Under the pieces are notes generated by a model. That model was not told where the DNA came from. It saw only the letters and a program-made list of their open reading frames with translations, and did not search any database. This document shows, piece after piece, positions 46,049 to 56,044 of a DNA stretch of 64,000 nt. The stretch lies in assembly GCF_011769525.1 (NCBI RefSeq), contig NZ_CP050440.1, forward strand, positions 3,969,501 to 4,033,500, written 5' to 3'. The DNA is from Tolypothrix sp. PCC 7910 (GTDB lineage: Bacteria > Cyanobacteriota > Cyanobacteriia > Cyanobacteriales > Nostocaceae). A program made the position numbers and the translations under genes. Position 1 is the first letter of the stretch. Every line of letters begins with the position of its first letter.

Positions 46049-47611
46049 TTAGGAATCGGAACTCTGTTTACCTTCAAAACTTTTGACTATGCGAGAAAGT
46101 TCCGCCTTTTCATCGATACTAACGCGGGTAGGAGCACCACTAACAATTCTTTCATAATTCCTGAAAGAATCTTTAATATCTGGGCCAGCAGCGGTAATAT
46201 TGTACTCGCGGATACCTTTGTCATGCCAAGATCCCCGCATTTTGAATACATTAATTGCCCGCGACATTTCTCCACGAATTTCTACATACTGTAACATCAA
46301 AATTGTGTCAGTAATCGTGGAAATATGGGAATCAGTAATAGAATGCGATCCCATAAATTGATCAGTTGTGTTGGTAAAAAACCCTGTAATTTCTTCTTGC
46401 TTCGCGTAACCGGTAACACCAATGACAAACTGTCTAAAGGCATTATTGCTGACTCCTCTAGCTAATGCGGAAAGAGAGTCAATGGCAATTCTCGCTGGCT
46501 TAAAAACAGCAATTTCTGATTTAATAATTTGCAAATGATCTTCTAAGCCAGTTGATTCGGGATAGGTACAGATGATTTTGAGTAAACCTTGTTTTTCTAA
46601 CTCCTCAAAATCAATTCCCCAAGAGGAAGCATTGCGAGAAAGCTGGGCACGCGATTCCTCATAAGCAAATAATATCGCCTGTTCGCCATTGAGGCAGCCG
46701 TCTTGAATAAATTTGCTGACTAATAATGTTTTACCAGTACCCGTGGCTCCTGTGGCTAAAATAATTGAATCTTTAAAGAAACCACCACCACACATTTCAT
46801 CCAAGATTTTCACCCCAGAGGATACCCTTACATTAGAAGACCTTTGTGTCAAGCGCATTGCTCCCAATGGGAAAATATTCACTCCTTCATTGGTAATGGT
46901 AAAAGGATATTCACCTTTCATATGAGTTGTACCGCGCAATTTCAAAATTTCTATGGTGCGGCGGCGGCGTTCTCCTTCTAAAACGTTGCGAACTATGACA
47001 ACGTTATCAGAAACAAACTCTTCCACTCCAAAAGAAGCGACTGGCCCATATTCTTCGCTACGTTCGGTAGTAATTACAGTGGTAACATTCAGATGTTTGA
47101 GACGGGCTACCAGACGAAAAATCTCTCGTCGCACTACCCCCATTGCTTCATACTGCTGAAATACAGCTGTGATCGAGTCAATGGATACTCGTTTAGCTTT
47201 GTATTTGCGAATCGCATATTGCAAACGCTCAATCAATGCTGAAAGGTCAAAGTTTCCTACAATATCTTGACCTTCTGGATCAGGGGAAGCATCGAGAATA
47301 AATAATTTCCCTTCGTCTATTAAGCGTTGCAAATTCCACCCAAAAATATGGGCATTTTTAATAATATCGCTAGGGGATTCTTCAAAGGTAACAAATACCC
47401 CAGGATCATCAAAGAATGTGATACCGTTATAAAGAAATTGTAGAGATAATAAAGTTTTACCCGTACCAGAGGTGCCACTGACTAAGGTAGTTCTCCCAAT
47501 AGGTAAACCACCGTGACTAATATCGTCAAAGCCCTCTATCATTGTGCTAATCTTTTCTACACCCCCAATTAACGGTGTTTTGCTTGGCTCTGGCTGGTCT
47601 TTTTCAATCAT
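46049..47611 (-). CDS. kaiC: Circadian clock ATPase/kinase KaiC
   Basis: 520 aa with tandem RecA-like CI and CII domains: Walker A GTSGTGKTLLS and GATGTGKTLLV, catalytic Glu pairs (TFEESP, AYEES). The CII phosphorylation residues lie in the conserved SHISTITDTI. The C-terminal peptide after residue ~490 is the A-loop/tail contacted by KaiA. It autophosphorylates in a daily rhythm. It lies 278 bp after kaiB. Confidence 0.98.
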   Translation of the reverse strand: MIEKDQPEPSKTPLIGGVEKISTMIEGFDDISHGGLPIGRTTLVSGTSGTGKTLLSLQFLYNGITFFDDPGVFVTFEESPSDIIKNAHIFGWNLQRLIDEGKLFILDASPDPEGQDIVGNFDLSALIERLQYAIRKYKAKRVSIDSITAVFQQYEAMGVVRREIFRLVARLKHLNVTTVITTERSEEYGPVASFGVEEFVSDNVVIVRNVLEGERRRRTIEILKLRGTTHMKGEYPFTITNEGVNIFPLGAMRLTQRSSNVRVSSGVKILDEMCGGGFFKDSIILATGATGTGKTLLVSKFIQDGCLNGEQAILFAYEESRAQLSRNASSWGIDFEELEKQGLLKIICTYPESTGLEDHLQIIKSEIAVFKPARIAIDSLSALARGVSNNAFRQFVIGVTGYAKQEEITGFFTNTTDQFMGSHSITDSHISTITDTILMLQYVEIRGEMSRAINVFKMRGSWHDKGIREYNITAAGPDIKDSFRNYERIVSGAPTRVSIDEKAELSRIVKSFEGKQSSDS

Positions 47612-47889
47612 TGCTTGTTAAAAAAGGGGTATTCTACCCAGGTTTTATGACTAATTTTTGGATTATTCCATCAAATTTTTACGCTTAACGCTTAAATATT
47701 TTACTAAAGAAGCTGAAAGTGTAAAAGATAAACGATAAAGAAGTCTGAAGTTTCAAGCACAAAGTCAAAAATTACTATCTACTCCAGGACTGGTAGACGA
47801 GAAAATCTGATTTTTCAGATTCCTTAGGCATTAATCCCTCATGATTTAGGAAAACAGGCAATTTCCTACCTCGTACTTCATACTTCGGT
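47612..47889. other. kaiB-kaiC spacer
   Basis: 278 bp without a gene. A separate kaiC promoter, as in other cyanobacteria, could lie here. No clear motif recognised. Confidence 0.4.
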
Positions 47890-48204
47890 TTACTCTTCCC
47901 AGCCTTCTTCACTCAGCTCTTCATATAGTAAATCTAATCCAATTAACACTCTTTCTCTGTCTGAAAGGTCACCAATAATTTTACGAACAGGTGGAGGCAA
48001 AATTTTAGATAATGTTGGAGTGGCTAATATTTTATCCTCTTCTGCCAGTTGGGGGCTTTTTAAAACATCGATGACTTTCAAAGCATAAACACCTTGAAAT
48101 TCTTGTTCTAAAATATCCTTTAGTGTTTTTAATGCCCGTACTGAGTTAGGTGTGTTTCCAGCTACATAAAGCTTGAGAACATAGGTCTTTCGTGCTTTAT
48201 TCAT
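47890..48204 (-). CDS. kaiB: Circadian clock protein KaiB
   Basis: 104 aa, thioredoxin-like fold-switching protein: [20 protein letters not shown] then [23 protein letters not shown]. Full length. KaiB binds KaiC at night, sequesters KaiA and passes the signal to the histidine kinases SasA and CikA. It lies about 100 bp downstream of kaiA. Confidence 0.98.
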   Translation of the reverse strand: MNKARKTYVLKLYVAGNTPNSVRALKTLKDILEQEFQGVYALKVIDVLKSPQLAEEDKILATPTLSKILPPPVRKIIGDLSDRERVLIGLDLLYEELSEEGWEE

Positions 48205-48309
48205 AAAAGATACAGGCTAAACTTGAGGCTAGAAATAGAGGAGGTGAAAAAGCATTGGTCAGGAGTCATAGCAGCTGTTTTTGCCAAGCTTAACTTCGAT
48301 ACATTTACT

Positions 48310-48894
48310 CTATTTATATATCGAACATCTATAAGTTTCACACAAGTGAGCCAGAATATCTATTAGTGCCAGTCGATAATCTAGTAATGTTTCATCACTC
48401 CTTCCTTCTAGCCTTAACTGTTTAGAAAACTCGTCAATCAACTCCATGTGCATTTCGATGATTTGGGGCACAGGAATATTAGCACAAAATACTGCATTGA
48501 TAAATTTGTCAATCTTTTCTTTTAAACTTTGTTCTGTAGTAAAGTAGTATATAAGTATTTCTCGGTAATCAGATTTGATTTCTCGCAACAACTGTTGTCG
48601 GTCGTGTGCATCCATCTGTTGAAACAAATTCTGGTGTTTTTCCTTATAAGATGCAAATCCATAGCAATATTTTGCAATGAAGTTTTCATTATTGTTGGGT
48701 AGCAAGCCCTTCATGAAAAAATTTATATTACAAGTATCCAATAACGGAAAAGATGTGATAAAAAACTTGTTATTTGTAATGGTGTTAGGCAAGTTAAATA
48801 CCCACCCAGCCCACCTTGGACAAATAACTAAGGTTGATAAATAATATAAAGTTTTTTTAATATACGGTGGGAGAATTAATATTGGTAATAACAT
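48310..48894 (-). CDS. kaiA: KaiA, N-terminally reduced form
   Basis: 194 aa from the first ATG. The C-terminal ~100 residues are a clear KaiA domain (REIKSDYREILIYYF, EMHMELIDEFSKQLR, LLDYRLALIDILAHLCETYR). Residues ~77-95 (YKEKHQNLFQQMDAHDRQQ) still match the linker of long KaiA (YKRxPxRFLRNLPAxE), so translation may begin well before the ATG at 48615 that would give a 101-aa short form like that of Anabaena. The first ~75 residues do not resemble the usual pseudo-receiver domain. Neither start has a strong Shine-Dalgarno. KaiA stimulates KaiC phosphorylation. Confidence 0.85.
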   Translation of the reverse strand: MLLPILILPPYIKKTLYYLSTLVICPRWAGWVFNLPNTITNNKFFITSFPLLDTCNINFFMKGLLPNNNENFIAKYCYGFASYKEKHQNLFQQMDAHDRQQLLREIKSDYREILIYYFTTEQSLKEKIDKFINAVFCANIPVPQIIEMHMELIDEFSKQLRLEGRSDETLLDYRLALIDILAHLCETYRCSIYK

Positions 48895-49560
48895 TTGTGT
48901 TTGGTCTATACATATCCTCGAGCGCCTTGAGCAATTTTAGCGAGATTATTCAACCCAGGAGACCGTTAGAGGCTCAAGTTAGGTGTGAATTTAACTAAAT
49001 TAATAGCCATCAAGAGAAGAATTCGTGTCAGCGCAAGGGCGGGGCACTCAAAAGACTCATGTAGTTAGTGAGCCGTAAGACTTAATAACTTGTTGATGCC
49101 GCGTTGCTCATAGAGAGCATTGTTAGTAGATGATTATCACCATGTATATCTATCCAAATAAAGATTTTTTATTTGCTCCTTGATAAGATACTTAAACGAA
49201 CTTAACGGATTGTCGCATTCTAAATCATTATAATTCCTCAAGGTTCTAAAGCGAATCTTTAGAGCCATAATTGTTTTAGCTAATGCGAGCAAGGAGGATT
49301 TTTAACACCAGTCAGAATACTGGTTAGAATATTTGTCCGCAGTAAAATGCAAAGAAGGGAAATGCCACAGACATGAACATGAGTATAGGTAACAAGTGTC
49401 AGTCAGGGCAAAGCCCATAGTTCAATGGCATTGAAATTTTCACCAGAATTCTTTAATTAGAGTCTTCTGAAAGGATATTGCTTCAGGTCTGAGCGTCATC
49501 TGCCCCAAAGCTAATCGTAAGACCAGAGGCTTCCTCAGGAAGAACAACCACCGAAGCCGT
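48895..49560. promoter_or_regulatory. Divergent region between kaiA and the hybrid kinase gene
   Basis: 666 bp without a credible protein gene. It must contain the kaiA promoter and the kinase promoter. No tRNA or named sRNA recognised. A weak GAGGCTTC/GAAGCC inverted repeat lies just before the kinase start. A small RNA cannot be excluded. Confidence 0.4.
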
Positions 49561-52500
49561 ATGTCAATGCTACAGTACCCGCTTTATGACTTTCTAGCAA
49601 CCGTACCCATCTGCATAGAAACAAGTACTCTGGCAATGGTGCTGGAGATTTTTGAGAAAGAGCAGTGCGATCGCGTGGTAGTGGTAAATCAGCAGCAACA
49701 CCCAGTTGGGTTGCTGCACTCTGCCAGATGTATTCAAAAGCTATTGGCAGCAGTGGGAGGCGATCGCCTCAATGTTCAACAACCAATTACAAATTTCGCT
49801 TTATCATTAATTGAACCAATACAAACCATACCAGCTGTTGAGCGCGTAGAGCAATTTGGCTTATTTTTGCGCTACCAACAAACTCAAATCAATCACAATA
49901 ATTTTAATTGGGCGCTCATTGATCCTGATGGCAAATTTGTGGGCTTGCTAGATAGCTCACGATTGTTGGCATTATTAGCAGGTCAAAAAGCAGCAATTTC
50001 TCAATATGTAGAAGATGAAATTAGAGAAGATGTTACCATAGCAACTCAATCCCCAGTACAGATCCCCAATCCTAGCCAAACATCAGTTTATCAGCCACTG
50101 GTGCAATTGTTAGAACGCTTGCCTTGGCCTTTGATGTTGCAAACTGGTACTGGAGAGGTGGTGGCACAAAATCCAGCGTGGTGGCAGCAATTGGGGATAT
50201 TGAAAGATCCAGAAGAAGTCAGGCGACAAGTAGAGCGCATACTCATCCCTACCAGAGCCAAACATGCAGAATATGCCACACAACAAGTCAATAGGCATTA
50301 TACCCATGTGACTGATAATGCTTATAGTCAGCAAGAGCCAGCCACGCCCATCAAACTACATTTGGATGAGAGTACCTTATCCTTAAGAAGTGAACCCATC
50401 CCGCCAAAGCGGAAACTCAGATCTGAACCTGCTGCTACTCCCAACTTGTTCACAGAAGGCTTGTCTGGCAACTTACAATCTACGCCATTGCCTGCAGATA
50501 ATCCTTCAGAGACCTCATCCAATCAATGCTTCTGGGATAGCCAGATGGGGACTTGCACCTGTATTGTAGAGGTGCAAAATGGTCAAGAGCGAGTTTGGCA
50601 GTTTGCCAAAATTCCTTTAGATAGTCCAGAGTTAAAAGTTTTAAGTTCTGATACAGAAATCACACTGAGTAATCAAGATTTAAATATCAATACTGATGAT
50701 CTGTGGCTAGTGTTAGCTACTGATGTCACCGAACAACAACAGCTTAGTAAAGAACTAGCAGCCAAAAATGCCGATCTTATTCAATTAAATCGTTTAAAAG
50801 ATGAGTTTTTAGCTTGTATTAGTCATGAACTGAAAACACCCCTAACTGCTGTTTTAGGGTTATCACGGTTGTTGGTAGATCAGCAATTAGGAGAATTAAA
50901 CGAACGTCAAGCCCGTTATGCCGGACTAATTCATCAAAGCGGACGACATTTGATGAGTGTGGTCAACGATATTTTAGATTTAACCCGTATGGAGACAGGG
51001 CAGATGGATCTGACCCTAGCCCCAGTAAATATTCAGGCAGTTTGCGATCGCGCCTTATCTGAAGCAAAAGCGATTCAAACTCAAAGCAATAAACCTAAAA
51101 CCATCAAACCATCTCCTGCTAACCGTGCGAGCGAACATCAATTTAGCATCGTCATTGAACCAGGTTTAGAGCAGATGGTGGCAGATGAATTACGCCTGCG
51201 GCAAATGTTGGTACACCTGCTTTCCAATGCCTTTAAATTTACGGAAGAATCTGGGGAAATTGGCTTGCGGGTGAGTCATTGGGAAGGGTGGATTGCCTTT
51301 ACAGTTTGGGATACAGGCATTGGTATTCCCGAACACCAGCAACATTTGATCTTTCAAAAATTTCAACAGCTAGAAAATCCCCTGACTCGGCAATTTGAAG
51401 GCACTGGTTTAGGGCTAGTCTTAACTAGGGCTTTGGCAAGGCTTCATGGTGGGGATGTCAGCTTTCTGTCGCGGGAAGGCAAAGGCAGCCAATTTACTCT
51501 GCTTTTACCACCCAGCCCACCCAAAACAGGCTTTTCTGAACAAGAGGAGGAAAATCTAGAGTACAGTGATACAACCAATACCAGGACACGTGGCCACACA
51601 ACATCAACGCGTCAGCTAGTTAACCCATCTACAAAACAGCTAGTATCTTCAAAAAGGCTGGTATTAGTAGTTGAAGCAGTAGCCCGATATATTGAAGATT
51701 TAACCGATCAGCTTAAAGGTTTAGGTTACCGCGTAGTCATTGCGCGATCGGGAACAGAAGCAGTAGAAAAAGCCCGTCGCTTACAACCAAAAGCTGTATT
51801 CTTAAATCCACTGCTACCACTGTTATCCGGTTGGGATGTACTTACCTTACTTAAATCTGATGCCGCAACTCGCTACATTCCCTTAATTGTGACAGCCACG
51901 GGAGCTGAAAAGGAACAGGCATTTGCTAACAGAGCCGATGGTTTTTTAAGCTTACCAGTGCAGCATCAAGCCTTGGTGCCACTGTTAGAAACTCTATGTG
52001 CTAAACCAACAAGTTCGCAATCAGGGTTGGACAGCAACGACATATCTCTTATGAAAACCCCGCTGCGAATTCTGCGACTAGTCAATCCAGAATTGGAAGC
52101 CATTAATCCCTACCCTTCATTGCGAGAACACCGAGTTATCGAAGTAGATGATCTAGATCAGGCAGAACTGTTAGCTAGAGTTTGGCAGTTCGATGTCGTG
52201 TTACTAGATGTAGAAACTCCTGTAGCGCAAGCCTACCTGCAACAACTCAGCCAACATCCGCGATTGGCGGCGTTACCGCTCGTGACTTGCGATGTCGTCA
52301 CTACCCTAGCAGCTTCCCAAATCCCTGGATTATCTGTGTTTCCTTGCTTAACCCCAATGGGTAAAGACAACAGCAGTAGTGGGAGTAAAACTGATGCTTT
52401 ATTGTCAGTGCTACAGATTGCTTCGGGGATATGTTGCCCACCAAGTATTTTAGTGGTGGATATTACCATGCTGCGAGATTTACCTCAGGGAAGACGTAAG

Positions 52501-52974
52501 CCTGTTAGGGGTGATCGTGCCGAAAAGAACTCTTCGCTGAGTAATGAAACTGCGGAAAGGGGATCTGAGTGGTTTCAAGCCTTAATTCAATACTTGCAAA
52601 CCGCTGGCTTAAAAGCCGCAATGGGTAGCTGTTGGACAGAAGTCTTACAACAAATTCGCCATCAAAGCGTTGATTTACTCTTAATTGGTCTAGGAGAATC
52701 TACTATACCCAAAGAAATGTTGAAAGCATTAAAAGCATTAGGAGATTTACCAAGTAATCTGCCACCCATTTTAATACTTGACCAGCAATTAAATTCCTCA
52801 AGGGCTAAAGTCCAGGCAGGAAGCGAGAGAACCAAAAAGAATGGATTAGAAACTATCAAAACTGTAGGAAATACAATTTCTGCTCAGATTTTACCGCGCT
52901 CAATATCAATGGAAGATTTATTAAATGAAGTCAATCAAGCTTTAGCTATTAGTCGTAATCATGTAAAAGGATAA
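49561..52974 (+). CDS. Hybrid sensor histidine kinase with CBS pair and degenerate receivers
   Basis: 1137 aa. Residues ~1-150 hold a CBS-domain pair, ~180-400 a PAS-like segment with a low-complexity linker, ~405-480 HisKA with His422 in FLACISHELKTPLTAVLG, and ~540-660 HATPase_c (NAFKFTEESGEI, DTGIGIPEHQ, GTGLGLVLTRAL). From ~700 come receiver-like modules: the first (LVLVVEAVARYIEDL) has FLNPLLP where the phosphoacceptor Asp would be expected, the second has VVLLDVETP, the third LLLIGLGES. Cytosolic; CBS domains could sense adenine nucleotides. It is divergent from kaiA, so a clock link is possible but unproven. Confidence 0.85.
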   Translation: MSMLQYPLYDFLATVPICIETSTLAMVLEIFEKEQCDRVVVVNQQQHPVGLLHSARCIQKLLAAVGGDRLNVQQPITNFALSLIEPIQTIPAVERVEQFGLFLRYQQTQINHNNFNWALIDPDGKFVGLLDSSRLLALLAGQKAAISQYVEDEIREDVTIATQSPVQIPNPSQTSVYQPLVQLLERLPWPLMLQTGTGEVVAQNPAWWQQLGILKDPEEVRRQVERILIPTRAKHAEYATQQVNRHYTHVTDNAYSQQEPATPIKLHLDESTLSLRSEPIPPKRKLRSEPAATPNLFTEGLSGNLQSTPLPADNPSETSSNQCFWDSQMGTCTCIVEVQNGQERVWQFAKIPLDSPELKVLSSDTEITLSNQDLNINTDDLWLVLATDVTEQQQLSKELAAKNADLIQLNRLKDEFLACISHELKTPLTAVLGLSRLLVDQQLGELNERQARYAGLIHQSGRHLMSVVNDILDLTRMETGQMDLTLAPVNIQAVCDRALSEAKAIQTQSNKPKTIKPSPANRASEHQFSIVIEPGLEQMVADELRLRQMLVHLLSNAFKFTEESGEIGLRVSHWEGWIAFTVWDTGIGIPEHQQHLIFQKFQQLENPLTRQFEGTGLGLVLTRALARLHGGDVSFLSREGKGSQFTLLLPPSPPKTGFSEQEEENLEYSDTTNTRTRGHTTSTRQLVNPSTKQLVSSKRLVLVVEAVARYIEDLTDQLKGLGYRVVIARSGTEAVEKARRLQPKAVFLNPLLPLLSGWDVLTLLKSDAATRYIPLIVTATGAEKEQAFANRADGFLSLPVQHQALVPLLETLCAKPTSSQSGLDSNDISLMKTPLRILRLVNPELEAINPYPSLREHRVIEVDDLDQAELLARVWQFDVVLLDVETPVAQAYLQQLSQHPRLAALPLVTCDVVTTLAASQIPGLSVFPCLTPMGKDNSSSGSKTDALLSVLQIASGICCPPSILVVDITMLRDLPQGRRKPVRGDRAEKNSSLSNETAERGSEWFQALIQYLQTAGLKAAMGSCWTEVLQQIRHQSVDLLLIGLGESTIPKEMLKALKALGDLPSNLPPILILDQQLNSSRAKVQAGSERTKKNGLETIKTVGNTISAQILPRSISMEDLLNEVNQALAISRNHVKG

Positions 52975-53190
52975 TTAGTAGTTGGTAATTCTAATTAATA
53001 CCAATTTGAAAAATTATTTTCATAAATTTAGGTAGGACAATTGCGTGGTCTATGGCTATGGGGAAACCGCGCATCTTATACCAATGCAATTATGATTGCT
53101 GGGGACACAGCAGTGTTGTGTTGATGTTTGCATTGAGAATATAGCCATCCTATTTCAGTTATGAAAATTATCCCTTGTGGCAGTCAACAA

Positions 53191-54294
53191 TTAACATTCA
53201 ACAGTCAACTTTGTGGTTAGTCTTTGACTAACTAACTCCGCCGCTAACTCAATGGCTGCTTTCATACTTGTAGCATCAGCAATTCCTTTACCCGCAATAT
53301 CAAATGCTGTTCCATGATCCGGCGAAGTTCTAACAAAAGGTAGACCTATCGTCGTATTAACTGCACGGTCAAATGCCATCAACTTGACGGGGATTAAGCC
53401 TTGGTCATGGTAAAGCGCCAAATAGCCATCAGCCGGATTTTGGTTTTGACTATTGCCATACCAAGCTTGACCAGGTTTAACCCACATCGTATCTGGTGGT
53501 ATTGGCCCTTCTAACTGCAAATTTGGGCGATTTTGGCGTTCTTGCTCTAACCAAGGAATTAGCCAATCTCTTTCTTCAGTTCCCAATTGTCCCTGTTCGC
53601 CACTATGGGGATTTAAACCCGCGATCGCAATTTTCCCATTCTCTATGCCAAAATCTTTCTCTAAACACTCCACCAGCAAATCTAGCTTCTTGCTGAGTAA
53701 CTGGGGTGTTAACGTATCTGCTACTTGACGTAATGGTATATGTGTAGTGGCTAGCAATGTCCGCAGTGTCCAACCAGTATAAGGCGATCGCGCCACAAAT
53801 AACATCCCAAAGCGCTCAACACCAGACTTTTCGGCTAAAAGTTCCGTTTGCCCTGGATAATTATATCCCGCAGCCTTCCAAGCTGATTTAGCGATTGGGG
53901 CAGTGACGATACCATCAATTTTACCAGCTAATGTTTGGGCGATCGCATATTCCATGTAGGCAAAACTAGCCGCACCACTAGCCTGATTACCAGTACCGAT
54001 CATCATTTCATCTTTGATTTTCCTTGGCAATGGCACATCAATCACTGACAATTGCTCAGGGTTTGCCAAAGGGACGAGATTATTAGTTAAACCCAATAAA
54101 TTCTTGTGAGTTTGCACTAATAAATCTAAATTACCTATAACTGTTACGTTAAATTTTTGGCTTATATCTGGATCAGCCAAAGCTTTTAAAATCACCTCAG
54201 GCCCTATTCCAGATGGATCTCCCAATGTTAGCGCCAAACGAGAGCGATTTTCTAACGATGAATTTACAAATTGATTTTGATTAACTTGATACAT
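53191..54294 (-). CDS. pdxA: 4-hydroxythreonine-4-phosphate dehydrogenase PdxA
   Basis: 367 aa, slightly longer than usual at the N-terminus. Conserved [13 protein letters not shown], metal-binding His in [14 protein letters not shown] and YHDQGLIP, and [18 protein letters not shown]-dependent oxidation in pyridoxal-phosphate synthesis (DXP-dependent route). Monocistronic, ATG start. Confidence 0.95.
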   Translation of the reverse strand: MYQVNQNQFVNSSLENRSRLALTLGDPSGIGPEVILKALADPDISQKFNVTVIGNLDLLVQTHKNLLGLTNNLVPLANPEQLSVIDVPLPRKIKDEMMIGTGNQASGAASFAYMEYAIAQTLAGKIDGIVTAPIAKSAWKAAGYNYPGQTELLAEKSGVERFGMLFVARSPYTGWTLRTLLATTHIPLRQVADTLTPQLLSKKLDLLVECLEKDFGIENGKIAIAGLNPHSGEQGQLGTEERDWLIPWLEQERQNRPNLQLEGPIPPDTMWVKPGQAWYGNSQNQNPADGYLALYHDQGLIPVKLMAFDRAVNTTIGLPFVRTSPDHGTAFDIAGKGIADATSMKAAIELAAELVSQRLTTKLTVEC

Positions 54295-54609
54295 ATATTT
54301 AATTAATTTATAGTTTTTTCAATAAATACCCAGCTTATAACAATCCTCGCCAAGATAGATTTCTCATAAAAAGCAACTTCATCTTTTTCTATCTTGTCCC
54401 CCTTATCTCCCTCATCCTCTCCCCACATACCAATAGTAGGGTTTAACCCCCAAACTGGTTTAAAATTATTTACACTGGTCTAATGCAACAGTGGCTGTGA
54501 TCAAGCTTCTGGTAGACCTAGTTGACTTAAACTTGTTAGCAATCTGATGTCAGCAGGTTTTAACGGCGAGACATATTCAGTAAACCATTCGCTAAGGAGA
54601 ATCGCACCA
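54295..54609. other. petM upstream region
   Basis: 315 bp separating divergent pdxA and petM; no gene. Short CCCCTTATCTCCCTCATCC-like repeats occur near 54400. Promoter for petM expected close to 54480-54600; an AAGGAG site lies just before the ATG. Confidence 0.4.
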
Positions 54610-54714
54610 ATGAGCGGTGAAATGTTGAATGCAGCTCTGTTGTCCTTCGGTTTAATCTTTGTAGGTTGGGCCTTAGGTGCTTTATTACTGAAAATTCAGG
54701 GTGTAGAAGAATAA
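54610..54714 (+). CDS. petM: Cytochrome b6f complex subunit PetM (34 aa)
   Basis: 34 codons, one transmembrane helix: [15 protein letters not shown], then [16 protein letters not shown] and VEE. This is the small subunit VII of the thylakoid cytochrome b6f complex. AAGGAG lies at a good distance before the ATG. It is followed by a terminator-like hairpin and then by ycf39. Too short for most ORF callers. Confidence 0.93.
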   Translation: MSGEMLNAALLSFGLIFVGWALGALLLKIQGVEE

Positions 54715-54770
54715 TTCTTCTAAGGAACCAATTTTCAGCAGCTAGAGGCTGTTGTCTCTTGAGGGAAATA

Positions 54771-54800
54771 GCTTGTCCGGTTTTCGGACAAAGCTTTTTC
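54771..54800 (+). terminator. Terminator after petM
   Basis: CTTGTCCG-GTTTT-CGGACAAAG stem with one bulged base, followed by CTTTTTCC. It lies about 60 bp beyond the petM stop. Confidence 0.7.
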
Positions 54801-54913
54801 CGATGGGCTGTCTCTATTTAATATGTCTTTCTGAAAAAATTGTAAACTTTTGTTTCTTTAGTGATTCTGTTAAAATTCTTTTCATATAAATTTAAAAAAT
54901 TGTTACAACCCTC

Positions 54914-55912
54914 ATGACTATATTAATCGTCGGTGCCACTGGCACCTTAGGAAGACAAGTGGCTCGTCGTGCTATCGATGAGGGGTATAAGGTACGCTGT
55001 CTTGTCCGGAGTACCAAAAAAGCTGCTTTTCTGAAAGAGTGGGGTGCAGAACTCGTAGGCGGAGATTTATGTTATCCCGAAACCCTTCCTAGAGCATTGG
55101 AAGGAATAACCGCAGTAATTGATGCGGCTACATCTCGCCCGACAGATTCACTGAGCATTAAACAGGTGGACTGGGACGGCAAGGTAGCATTAATACAAGC
55201 TGCTAAAGCTGCGGGTGTAGAACGCTTTATTTTCTTTTCGATTCTGGAGTCTGAGAAGTACCCAGAAGTACCCTTAATGGAAATTAAGCGTTGTACAGAG
55301 CTTTTCTTAGCTGAGTCTGGTTTAAAGTATACCATCTTACGCTTAGCTGGATTTATGCAAGGCTTAATCGGTCAATATGGAATTCCTATTTTGGAAAACC
55401 AACCGGTTTGGGTAACAGGTGAATCTTCTCCTGTGGCCTATATGGATACTTTGGACATTGCTAAGTTTGCGATTCGATCTCTGAGTGTACCAGAAACAGA
55501 AAAACAAACCTTCCCAGTTGTAGGTACTCGTGCTTGGAGCGCACAGGAAATTATTAGTGTGTGTGAACGCTTATCTGGAAAAGAAGCCAGAGTCACACGA
55601 ATGCCGATCAACTTACTACGTACAGTGCGGCATTTTATGCGGTTCTTCCAGTGGGGATGGAATGTGGCTGATAGATTGGCATTTACAGAAGTTTTAGCTA
55701 GTGGTAAACCTCTCAATGCGCCAATGGACGATGTATACCAAGTCTTTGGGATAGATCCACAACAAACCACCACCCTGGAAAGCTACTTGCAAGAGTACTT
55801 TAGCCGCATTATGAAAAAACTTAAAGAATTAGATTACGAGAAAAAACAAAGTAAAAAGCAGAAATCTAAAAAGACACCGTTTAAGCAGTCTTCTAAAGTT
55901 AATGGTCAATAG
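54914..55912 (+). CDS. ycf39: Ycf39-type atypical SDR (photosystem II assembly)
   Basis: 332 aa. NAD(P)-binding motif GATGTLGRQVARRA, then GAELVGGDLCYPETL, typical of the NmrA-like Ycf39/HCF244 family. In cyanobacteria Ycf39 with Hlips helps deliver chlorophyll to newly made D1. It carries a Lys-rich C-terminal tail (EKKQSKKQKSKKTPFKQSSK). It is preceded by petM on the same strand. Confidence 0.92.
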   Translation: MTILIVGATGTLGRQVARRAIDEGYKVRCLVRSTKKAAFLKEWGAELVGGDLCYPETLPRALEGITAVIDAATSRPTDSLSIKQVDWDGKVALIQAAKAAGVERFIFFSILESEKYPEVPLMEIKRCTELFLAESGLKYTILRLAGFMQGLIGQYGIPILENQPVWVTGESSPVAYMDTLDIAKFAIRSLSVPETEKQTFPVVGTRAWSAQEIISVCERLSGKEARVTRMPINLLRTVRHFMRFFQWGWNVADRLAFTEVLASGKPLNAPMDDVYQVFGIDPQQTTTLESYLQEYFSRIMKKLKELDYEKKQSKKQKSKKTPFKQSSKVNGQ

Positions 55913-55935
55913 TTAACGATCAACTTTGAGATAGA

Positions 55936-55967
55936 TATTACACTTTTGACTTTTGACTTTTGACTTA
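55936..55967. repeat. TTTTGAC heptamer repeats
   Basis: Three direct copies of TTTTGAC in the ycf39/nadK gap. STRR-like. Confidence 0.6.
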
Positions 55968-56044
55968 AAACTCATGACTACATTGTCAAAAATGTGTAAC
56001 GATTAGCATAATACAGAGCATCGCCTAAACTTGGATATTTGAGT

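Noticed and set aside
48895-49560. Possible tRNA or small RNA upstream of kaiA
   Set aside because: No cloverleaf or TPsiC-arm sequence found by eye; left as unassigned.
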